Shown here: positions 36,514 to 46,516 of the stretch, one piece after another | Layout: each line of letters starts with the position of its first letter | How positions within the stretch are numbered: the stretch's first letter is position 1 | Assembly: GCA_932294295.1 (NCBI GenBank) | Contig: OW028585.1 | Coordinates: forward strand, 1,770,001 to 1,834,000 | DNA length: 64,000 nt | Source: Alitta virens | Taxonomy: Eukaryota > Annelida > Polychaeta > Phyllodocida > Nereididae | Direction of reading: 5' to 3' | Position numbers and translations under genes: made by a program | The notes under the pieces: model-generated | Told to the model about the DNA's origin: nothing | What the model saw: only the letters and a program-made list of their open reading frames with translations | Databases searched by the model: none

Positions 36514-37242
36514 GGGTCTACAGTCACCTGGTCAATAGGTCAAATCATCAAGTGGTCAAATCGTCAAAACAATGGTCAAGTCATCAAAAGCCCTGGTAAA
36601 GTCATCAAAAGCCTTGGTAAAGTCGTCAAAAGGGGGGTCTAGTCCACTGGTCCTCCCAACGACTGGGCCTCAGACCAACTCGCCTGCCGGTACAACTGGT
36701 CCGCCAGTCTGGTCAAATAGTCTGCTACCTGTGGTCAACTGGTCAGCCACAAAGAGTAAACTGGTCAGCCAGAAAACCAACTGGTCCTCTAGCCAACTGC
36801 TCCGCCAGTGCTACCCATACCCCCCCCCCATAGACACTAGATGGAGTATCTATCCTCTGTCCTAAAACACAGTATTTCTCTAAGAAAAGGGAAAAAAACA
36901 TTTAGGGAATTGGAATATTTGACATGGGATTAGGGCAGCTACCAGCAGACTAAGCAGACGCTGCTCTTGGGTGGCGGACAAGTTGGTAAACGGTTACCCG
37001 CCAGGGGCGGGCCAACAAACGCGTAGGTTACACTTGGCGGACGAGTAGGCTTCAGCAGCGGACGAGTTGGTTTTGCCGGCGGACGAGTTAGTCAGACGGC
37101 GGACAAGTTGGTAGCGGACGAGTCGTCTACTAGGTAAAAAGTGTCCTGGGATTCCTCAGTTGACCATACTCCGTCAAAAGACCTAGTCATGTGATCAAAA
37201 GTGGACTTGACGATTGACGAGATGACTAGACCATTTTGACCC
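36514..37242. mobile_element. Foldback-like element 3 (GGTCAA/GGCGGACGAGTT subrepeats), left arm
   Basis: The ends are inverted GGGTC words (GGGTCTACAG at 36,514; TTTTGACCC ending 37,242). Terminal zones carry repeated GTCAAATCGTCAAAA and TGGTAAAGTCATCAAAAGCC units. The interior has degenerate GGCGGACGAGTTGGT units (36,970-37,125) and CAACTGGTCAGCCA units (36,700-36,800). No target duplication was confirmed. Right-arm partner: about 57,280-57,989. Confidence 0.5.
37126..37161. other. 36-bp templated insertion copied from the left LTR
   Basis: This is identical over 36 bp to 33,896-33,931 in the left LTR. The right arm lacks it and has about 10 bp (GGCAGACGA) instead. The copy carries the left-LTR variants (AAAAAGTGTCC), not the right-LTR ones (GAAGAGTGTTC). 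Confidence 0.9.
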
Positions 37243-37286
37243 AATTAAACTGCAGTTATTAATTGCAATTTTGTACTTGTTACGTG

Positions 37287-37481
37287 CACTCCAGCAAAGG
37301 CTCCAGTAAATAAGTCGAGATAGGGCTCCAAACTAGCCAATCAGCAGAGAGCCAAACGTTATATTTAAATGAGTTGACCCTGCCGTGACATGCCTGACCA
37401 CTACCCCTGGCCAGGCCACATGAATAAATTATGATAATACCCCAACTTTGCGAGATTTGCCTGGGGTACATTTCCTGGGTG
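37287..37481. mobile_element. hAT-like MITE, copy 2 (left arm)
   Basis: It has the same ends as 26,167-26,549 and is flanked by the 8-bp duplication GTTACGTG at 37,279-37,286 and 37,482-37,489. It is 195 bp and non-coding. Confidence 0.85.
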
Positions 37482-37489
37482 GTTACGTG

Positions 37490-38937
37490 ACACTTCACAA
37501 CTCTGCCTAGAACACTTCAACATGGCAGGTGACATTTCACAACTCTCTCTCTATATATATATAAACCGAAATTAGACTAATTCCAAGATAAACAAATTTA
37601 AAACTTCAACTGAATTAGCTGGTGGTTTTGCATGAGTTTATATACTGCAAGTTTTTTTCAACTTACTATATTATTATTTTATTTTTATCTTTTTAATATA
37701 AAATGATTTATTAATCAAAGGTGTGACTCATAATTTTAGAAGGTATGGATAGTCAGGGCAAATAAATCATTAATATTTAGTAAAAATCTTCAGTCCTCAT
37801 ACAGATAATGCACTTTTTTTTTGACCCATTAGAAAATGATAGATAAGATCAAAAAATTGTTGTCAAGAAATAAATTGTAAAATTGGATTATTACTTTTCA
37901 AATTTGATGTTAACTGTAATTACTCAATGCATTTTCATATAAAACTTTGGAACATATATTAAATATTATACAATGTTAATTATTATAAGAACTCTCTAGA
38001 TTTTTTATTAAGTGTAGTTCACTTGAAATTGTGGAGGAATAAGAATATATTCTCGAAACTTTTCAAATATTTTATGTTCTAACATGATCAGGGAAATTGA
38101 ATATGTAAGATATGCATGAATGTAATCGTCATGCTTGAAGTGGTTATAGTCATCAATATAAAAACAGAAGAAAAAACATCCCCCACGTCACCGCATAACT
38201 TTGGTAATTATGATGTGTCGAGAAACACAATTTTTGTTATTTTTTATGACCTGATACTACAATACTGCATGCCCTGAAGAAAATCTCTAACAATTGAGAG
38301 AGCGACACAGAAATAGCAATTTAGTCTCAATCAAATATTGCAATTATTTTCCATATGTGATTTTGACTACTTTAATTAGGTGTTTATAATTAAGTAGATG
38401 ATAATAATAATAATAATAATTTAATTTTGCCTCAAAATGACAGAATTTACAATATCATACATGATAAAATATAAATCGAGTAAAATCATGGTTAACATAA
38501 AAACTGGTCCATATCAGCCTTGCGGTGGAGACGGGAACCAGGCTACAGCTTTCTGTTGTCAAACTTTTTGACGAGTTAACCAGGTTTATTGATGAGTTTA
38601 CTAGGTTTATTGACGACTTGACTAACATTTTGACCAGATAACCAACATATTGGTCCATGTGTAGAATTGATATTGAAACAATAGATAAATACATTAATTT
38701 AATTCTGAGTAAAGAATGGAGAATACAAGTCACAAACACTGGTTTCAATGAGGCAATGGCCATCATACCGTATTAAAGTGTTTTCATTGTAGGCCTAGTG
38801 CTGCTGGCATTCTACACACAGCAGCAGGTGTATATTCCTTTTTTGAAAAAGAATATTCTTGTTATGCTAATTTATTTTTTACAAAAACTCGAATTGAAAC
38901 TGGAATTGAATCAAAAGAAACTATGTAATATATAGAC
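37490..38937. other. Left-arm sequence without recognised element
   Basis: AT-rich. It contains an (ATA)n run at about 38,399-38,424. The 103-codon minus frame at 38,455-38,766 is mirrored exactly in the right arm (55,756-56,067) but shows no domain. It holds a short run of LVKSS/LVNSS units that reflects the same kind of subrepeat DNA as element 3. Confidence 0.4.
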
Positions 38938-39012
38938 AATCAGACAGAGGTAGACAGCTAGACAGACAGCAGACAGACAGACCGTCAGACAGATAGACAG
39001 ACAGACAGAGAG
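38938..39012. repeat. GACA microsatellite at LINE Y 3' end
   Basis: An interrupted (GACA)n tract directly abutting the 3' terminus of LINE Y. Simple-repeat tails are typical of CR1-like LINEs. Mirrored at about 55,510-55,585. Confidence 0.85.
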
Positions 39013-42000
39013 AACGTATTTATTTGGCCATGAACTTGCAATTTACATAAACAAAAATTATCAAGGTATTGTCATAGGAGACATGGTAGCAGGTCGTTTC
39101 GGCCTTGAGCCTGTTCGGCCTCGCCAAAAACAAGTCGGTTCGGCTTTTAGCGAAGTCGATTCGGCCTTTTAGCGAAGTCGATTTCAGCCTCCTATATTTT
39201 TGTATGGGAGCCGAATGGACTTCAAAAACGAGACGGTTCGGCCGTTTAATTGAGTCGTTTCAGCCTTCTGCTCTTTTAAGTGCAATCTAGAATGAAAGGA
39301 ATCGGTTTCCATTGATAAAGGAATAGAGAAAGAATTGAATGCAATTGGAATTGCTTTGTGATATTACTTGAAATAATAAAGAAAGAATAAAGACCATGGA
39401 TAAAGGAATAGAGAAAGAATTGAATGCAATTAGAAATGTTTTGTGATATTACTTGAAATAATAAAGAAAGAATAAAGAAACAACTTTGTGATATTACTTG
39501 AATTGAATGCAAATGCTTTGATATTACTTGAAGAATGTGAAACACAAATAAAACTAACATTTATGTTTGTTTTAATTTATATTTTATTTACTAATAAATT
39601 TGTGTATTTAGATAAAAAACTAAATATTAATACACTATGGAATTGCTGAAAGAAATATCTAAATTCAATGGTCCGGTCATGGATTAGACACACAACAATA
39701 TTTATTTACTATTGTGAAAGTCTTTATTGTTTTTTTGAATTGTGATTATGATTTATATTTTGTCATTAATAAATAAAATTGCAGAAACCTCTCTGTTGTT
39801 CAAATGTCAAGGCTGGTATTTTGATTTTAAAGGGCTCGTTACCAATAACAAATAGGTGTAAATATCATCATTCTATCATAATTAGTTATCAAGATAATCT
39901 ATTTCTTAGCGGCGCCAGGGGTGGGGGATGATAAAGGCAGATTAAGTATTTTTTGGCGGCTGGCCGAACACGCGGCCGAATAGACTTATTTTCTAGACCG
40001 AACCGGGTCTGTTCAGCTTCAATGCTAAAGTATAGGGAGCCGAACCGACTTGTTTCGTAGGCCGAATCGACTCATTTAAACGAGTCGTTTCGGCCGGGCC
40101 GAATTGGTCGAAGGCCGAAACGACTAGCATTCGGAGACATGCACTGAGGCCAAAAGCCGCTGACGTGTAGCCACCTATGAGCCATTTTGTGTTATGACAT
40201 ATATGAGTATTGGCCACATATGGAAGTAACACCATGGAAAGGATTGCAATATCGACAAGCAGGTCAGCACCCAATTGTTATCTAGATTTGCATTAATTTA
40301 TTTAAAAGCATGTTCGTTGATGGGTTACATAACAGTTTGCATACATAACAATTTGGATTAGTGCAGTCAGTTTTATAGGCATTGATATATGCCCTTTTTA
40401 GATTGAATTATAAACCATGAAGACTATATGTGCTCATTTTATCTATGATTATTATTGGTGCTTGATTAATTAGTTGTGGTAATCTAATTTTGATTGAGCT
40501 TTCTGACAGTTGGTACCTGAGCCAGGGGATTACTAATGAATGTCTGTCTTCTGTTGGATAGGAATATATTTCTAACTGCCTGGGAATATTAAACTGCTGA
40601 AAGTAGTGTGGTAGATTTTGGTAAGTTAATCTGTGATAAAATTTCCCACTCCTGTAAGTGCAAGATATCATCCAATTTTAAATATATTAAGTTGTTTGAA
40701 GAGCCGATTTTCATAGGAATTATTTATTCTTATCGCTCTTTTATGCAGTTTCATTAACCTATTTGATTTTAATCCTCAAAGTAAACACCATAAAGTAAAT
40801 GTGACAAGATAAGAGAGTTGTATATTACAAGTAATGTTTCATTTGGAAGAAACAGTTTATATGATCATTCCATGTTAGACTTTCATCTATTGTAATACCC
40901 AGGAAATCAAAACTTCCCACTCTTTCTAGTCTATCACCATCTATATATAACTGTATATCTGGAATGTATTTATCTTTGCTGTGAAAGATCATATATTTAG
41001 TTTTTGAGACATTCAGAGACAGCTTATTTACCTTTAACAAACTTCTGATATTCATGAGCTCATTATTCCAATGAATCGACCGGTTGTATAAAATGTCTTG
41101 TTTCACTGTAGAGGTAGTTGCTAATAGTGTTGTGTCATCTGCCTACATGATGAATTTGAACATATTATTTGTGGATCTGTTTAAGTCATTCACATAGATA
41201 AGAAAAAGAAGAGGTCCTAGTATAGAACCTTGTGGCACACCTGTCTTGATAGTTAGTAACTCAGAGTTGTAAACTCCACATATTGTTTTCTATTTGCCAG
41301 ATAGGACTCACAAAGTTTATAGCCATTACCAGTTATTCCATAATGGAGAAATTTTAGTAATAATATTGTACGGTCTAATGTATCAAATGCCTTTGACGGA
41401 TCCAGAAATATTTCCAAGGGATTTTATATTATCTTCTAGGCATTCAGTTACTTGGTGAATATTTTCTATGGCTGCATATTCTGTAGTTTGGTTTTCTCTA
41501 AATCCATATTGGCTGGGATAAATCAGATTTAAGGATATGAAATAACTGTTTAGTTGCATGTGCATTATTTTTTCAAATATTTTAGAAAGAGCAGGCAACA
41601 CAGATATAGGCCTGTAATTATCTATAACTGAACTATCATCTTTTTTATGTACTGGAACAATCCTAGCTATTTTTAGTTTATGCGGGAACATACCTGTATT
41701 TAGACACTGATTAATTATGGTAGTTAATGGGCCTGCTATGATATCTTTAATTTCCTTAACGAAATGCATGGATAATGCATCTATTTATTCTGCAACTTGT
41801 TTTTGCTGGAAGCTTATTTATAACAGTGAGAACAAACTCCTCAGATACTTCTTGTCTTAAGTCTTTGTGGTATTGCATTTGCTAGATAATTTCTGTAATC
41901 ATTACTTTTTGGGGTCAAATTTTCAAAGTATCGATTAAAGTTATTGGGTATTTGTTGGGGATCAGAAATAATATTACCATTTACCTAAAAAATATTAGAG

Positions 42001-42985
42001 AGCATTTTTTTTATCATCTGTTCGACTTATTTATTCTTTGATTGTGATCCAAGTGTTTTTATATCTTTTTAATATTTTTCAAAAGTTTGATTATAATATT
42101 AAAGTTTGGCTAATGGTATGTTTGTCTTAAGAATTGTATTATAGGTTGATAAGTTAATTCTGAGGGTTTCCTTAAGAGGGGAATGCAAAGGTTTTTTTTT
42201 TAGTCTGGCATAGAGTTGATCACAAAATTTTACTGAGTTTCAGTATGCCTCTTGTGATCCATTTATTCTTTTTGTGCCTGTATCTATTAAATTTGACAGT
42301 TTTGACTGGAAAGTGTTTATCTTTTAATTCTTTACTAGTTTATCTAGGATGTTTTAGTTTTCATCAGGGTTACTGGCGGGCCCAACATTCAGTTTACTAT
42401 TTAGATCAAATGAAATTATCTCAGCTTTAAAGCTCCTTAAGGTATTTTCATTGAACTTGGGCTTTTTAATAAATTTTGGGGTTATGTTAGTTCTTGCAAG
42501 GTTATCAAAACATATAAAATATGCCTGATGGTCAGAAATATTATTTGTTAAAAGGCCATTTGTTAAAATGCCACTATATGCTTAGGAGAAATTTTGTGAG
42601 ATTTTAGAGAACACATTATCTATTAGAGTTGCACTATTTCTGGAGAACCTAGTGGGCAGTGTGATCTTTGGTATAAAACTGAATGAAACCATGAGCTCAA
42701 TAATTCATTAATTTTTGGTCTTTCTTTAATTGTTAATGATCAATGTTGAAGTGATGACATTAATATGTCAGTTCATAAATGCATACTTGTGGCAAATGTA
42801 ATGCCATTCAACTGGTTTCAAGCAACAGGTAAGACATGTCTTTGTTAATATTTGTCTGTCTTTTGATTATTATTGAATATTCCATCAATGGAATATAGCA
42901 GGTTATAAAATCATGAATATAAATTTCATACTGACTGATCCCTATTTTAACAAGCAAAGCTCTCTTTGAAAAGAAGAACTGGCAA
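39013..42985 (-). mobile_element. LINE Y, left arm (dead, with nested foldback-like insertion)
   Basis: Minus-strand order: YRPISVLPALSKIFEK and SQYGFRENQTTEYA (41,383-41,769), then [17 protein letters not shown] sequence, a TAG (complement of 41,143-41,145) immediately before ADDTTLLA, then LSLNVSKTKYMIFHSKD and RVGSFDFLGITIDESLTW (40,825-41,106). The post-RT tail follows (40,408-40,671), then the 3' UTR to 39,013. Motifs fit the CR1/Jockey group. The catalytic-site stop and several frame breaks make it inactive. A foldback-like element (39,086-40,132) splits the 3' UTR. Confidence 0.75.
39086..40132. mobile_element. Foldback-like element 2 (GTCGTTTCGGCC subrepeats), left arm
   Basis: A 1,047-bp insertion in LINE Y flanked by a perfect 9-bp duplication, GGAGACATG (39,077-39,085 and 40,133-40,141). 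The unoccupied site is present once at 27,558-27,566. Both ends are built of degenerate units such as AGTCGTTTCGGCC and AAGTCGATTCGGCC, facing inward at the left (39,086-39,270) and inverted at the right (39,960-40,132). The middle is AT-rich with GATATTACTTGAA(ATAATAAAG) repeats. It encodes no protein. A 9-bp duplication and subrepeat-built inverted ends match the foldback/Mutator-like pattern. Confidence 0.8.
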
Positions 42986-43560
42986 AAATTTGGTGAGTTC
43001 ATAAGACTTGGTAAAAGTTTGTTTTTAATTGCCACAGTTCGCCACACTTCTCTCCAGTTCCTCACAGTTCCTGGAAGGCTACAACAACTTTTTTCTATGA
43101 ACTGAAACAGGTTGTGAAACATCGAAGGTTTGTTTTTAATAGTTTGCAATAATATGTAGATAGGTTTTATCAGTTCCTACAAGCTTGTCCTTGGTTGCAG
43201 GAGCTTGTAGTAGTTCTTAAGAGCTTGTAAGTGTGCCAATTGTTCTGCAACATCACATGGAATTAAATTGTAATTCATTTTTTCAAAGGAAGTTTGTGAC
43301 AAAATGTGACACTGTAAAAGAAATTGATTAGATTAATAAACACATTTCCAGATTAATATTTTGATGTAGTATCATATTCAAGCTTTCATAAAGTAATGGA
43401 AATAGTATCATGTTCATAATAATTGCATTGTATCTGGAAATTGTTTTTAAATGAACCACATATGTTACCTTAATTTTTATGGTTTACATATTTTTTTGCA
43501 AAAACTCAGTTCTGAACCATGTGTCAATTAATTATGGAATTTAATCAAAAGATTCATAAA
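42986..43560. repeat. Subrepeat patch between LINEs Y and X, left arm
   Basis: This contains degenerate GCCACAGTTCGCCACA (about 43,030-43,070) and inverted-type GGAGCTTGTAGTAGTTC (about 43,165-43,230) units. It occurs at the same place in the older block (30,165-30,470) and the right arm (about 51,265-51,550). It may be another foldback-like element, but its ends are not resolved. Confidence 0.4.
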
Positions 43561-46516
43561 ACATATATTATTCATTTAATTTTCAAAACATTTTGTACGT
43601 AATGTGAGGAGACCCAACTAAGAAGGTATTCCTTCGCTACCGTGAGGTCACCTACAGGGATTAAAGATTCATAAAATATATTCTATACTATTTCAAATTA
43701 ATAAAACAAAAATATAAACAGTGTTCTTCATCAATGATGACATATACAAAAGGTATGTTATGAATATAATGACCGTAATAACCTTGAACAAATATAACAA
43801 TTGGGAATATCACAATGTTCATTATATGTTGCAATTATACTAAATTTAATATACCTCTTAAAACTGTCTTGACTATGTGTATGTAGTTTTTCCTTATAGT
43901 TGACGGACGTGTTGTTTAAATTATTTATGTACCTATATTTAATACTTTGCTTGGCAAATTCATGATTAGCTAATGGCAATCTAAATCTATGTACTTGTCT
44001 TGTTTCATAATTATGATGCTCAGTTAGTGATAATGGCAGTAGATCAATTAAATATTTTGGGAGAATGAGATTTATATGTTTATAACATAATTCAAGGTCA
44101 TGCAGTGTAAAAATGTCATGGAATTTAAGTAATTTCAGAGACTTAAAAAGTCCATTTGTGTGACTATTGTAATTACTATTTGTAAGAATCCTCACAGTTT
44201 TCTTTTGTAAACCAAACACACGTGGACACTTCCAACCCAACATGAGAGAACATTATAGGTCAAACGTGATAGAATCAAAGAATTATACATGTGAAGTAGA
44301 GTATAAACAGGCACCGTATTTTTCAAACAATTCATAACACCTATAGTTTTAGAAAACTTTTTAGTTATTATATCACAATGGGATCTCTAACTTAAGTTTT
44401 TATCTACAATGATACCTAAAAAGTTAAATTCCTCAATAAATTCTATGGTGCTATTTTCTATCTGTAAATGGGGATAATAAACTCTTCGTTGTGGGGTTTG
44501 GGAGATCATGGCCTTGGTTTTTGTTTTACTAATGGACAGCTGGAAACTTGTTAGAACTCAACCAGTTCTTTAACCTGACCAACTGATCATTTATATTTAT
44601 CTCAATTGTTCTATCAGGACTGTGAAAAGTATTTAGTGATGCAACTAGAGTTGTATCATCAGAATAAACAATTGGATGAAAGGCTGAGGTCGCATTTACC
44701 AAATCATTTGTATGGATAATGAAAAAGCAGGGGCCTAGTATGGATCCCTGAGGGACACCAACCTTAAAGGGGAACTAACACCTTCAGCACTTTACCTCTC
44801 AGATGTTAGCTTTGGTCCATTGGAACTCATCTACGCATTTTATAATGTGTATATATGCCCTGGTAAAGTAATATCCTGCATTTATTAGCTCCGTTTTGTG
44901 AACTAGGAGGCCGCCATTTTCGACTTTCCCGGTGTTTTGCACTCACCGGAAATACGTCACTGTTGTACCTTGGTCTCGGCCAAAAGCAGCCAAGCTTGTC
45001 CACTGCTCGACATTGGTGAGAAATAACCAGTGGCAGTCAGAAGTACTGGCGTTAATTGCACTTCAGTTTTGCCTTTGTTAATTGCCTTTGTTAACTTAAT
45101 TGCCATTGAACACTATTAGAATAGATCTATCTATCTATCCATGTATGAGAAGCAATGATTTAGATCAACTGGCCAGATATGCATGAAAACTAAATGAATA
45201 GGTGCAAATGAGTCATTTTGAGTTTTTTTTTTATCAGAGTAGTGATTAAGTACAGATTTATATAACACAATGACATAAGTTGACAGCCTTTGCACTTGTG
45301 CATGAACAATTCTTAACTTCTTAAAATCACTTGTCCATATTTTTATTAAAAAAAAGACGCGCCAATTGCTTTAAAAAAAGGAGGTGTTAAGCCATTTAAA
45401 AATAGTGTATTGGATACAGTTCTCCGTCTTTTAATATATTTTTTAGAATTTTCATTATAAACAGACTGAAACAATCTAAATTAAATGTAGGAACAAATCC
45501 CCGAATCTGAGTTGCAATTATCTCCAGGGTATGCTATACTAGTTTATATTATCAGCTGCTAATTGTAATTCAGTTTTCCAATGTAAGTGTGATGCTCAAC
45601 TGGCCCATAAGTACTGTAGACATGGATTTATTGATTTAGAGTACCACTTTTCCAAATGCAATTTATACCCATTACCGACATTTGGACGTGCGTTTTTCTT
45701 CCCAGCAAAATAAGATATTTTAGGCTAATTTAATACTATCTTATAGTTTGACAAATCAATACCTTAATTATGGTATCTATGATGATAGCTGTATTATATT
45801 AATTATAAGCAATACATTTATTTATTACCATATAGGATTATGATTATATATATATACATTACAACAATTATGGTTGGTAATTAATCATATTGAATTATCT
45901 TAAAACACCCATGCTTAGGGAAAAGTGGTATATAATCTTTAAAATACGGATGCAATATACAGGCTTTGGATAAAATGGAACAGAAAGTCGTTTGCCAAGG
46001 AAGCAAATATATAGGCCTATTTAATACTGTTAAAAGACAAATCGCTTAATTGCAATTATGTATTTCAAAGAAGTGCCATTTACACATTTATAATGGTGTG
46101 CTTTCAATAACGAAACGGATTACAATCAGTCCAGCATTTTAGCCAAGCTGTTCAAACTCAGTTCTTATAGGACATAAGTGACGTCACTAGCCATGGTGCC
46201 GTGTGCAATAATGGCGGCCCCCAGCGTTGTGGCGGATGGTGCAAACTTCACTTTTAATTGGCTCCAAATCATACTAAAATTGGACTTTTAGACACTTTTA
46301 TTACGGCAATGTGTTTTTTGTCATCTAATTGAACTTTTAAAATTAACATGCAAACTTCCTTTAGTTCCCCTTTAATAGGTAACTTTGCAGACAATACAAC
46401 TATGTAATATATAGACTGTTATTATTATATCAGTCCATATATGCAGACTTGCGGCAAAAGTAATGATACATTCAACTGGTTTTGAGCAACAGGTAGGATA
46501 TTTCTTCATTAATGCA
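43561..46516 (-). mobile_element. LINE X, left arm (dead, interrupted by a piggyBac-like MITE)
   Basis: The minus-strand C-terminal frame 43,758-44,243 reads WKCPRVFGLQKKTVRILTN, LELCYKHINLILP and HHNYETRQVHRFRLPL. The RT part (LDIxLGPxF, YSDDTTLVAS) lies at 44,520-44,765, and upstream LINE sequence at 46,376-46,516. These are CR1/Jockey-group motifs. The RT N-terminal half is missing, so it is internally deleted as well as split by the MITE. It stops at 46,516, where the BEL fragment begins. Confidence 0.7.
44768..46371. mobile_element. piggyBac-like MITE, left arm only
   Basis: 1,604 bp with AGGGGAACTAA inverted ends, flanked by TTAA at 44,764-44,767 and 46,372-46,375. The right arm has the empty site (CCAACC-TCAA-TAGGT in the same orientation). 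Subterminal inverted matches include GGCCGCCATT and GTCACT words. It is non-coding. TTAA duplication is characteristic of piggyBac and some other superfamilies, so the assignment is by pattern only. Confidence 0.85.

Larger units (their letters stand above)
33757..46516. repeat. Left arm of giant inverted repeat
   Basis: This is the reverse complement of 49,625-60,745. Paired positions sum to 94,502 at the outer end, 94,503 at 36,335, 94,522 at 38,455, 94,525 at 41,383 and 94,533 at 44,243, so homology is continuous with small indels. The inner end sums to 96,141, the excess being the 1,608-bp MITE plus target duplication found only in this arm. Several paired reading frames are identical or differ at 1-3 residues, which implies low divergence. 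Confidence 0.95.

Noticed and set aside
38455..38766. 103-codon frame identical in both arms (55,756-56,067)
   Set aside because: Identity reflects the arms being near-identical DNA, not selection on protein; its LVKSS/LVNSS units come from subrepeat DNA.
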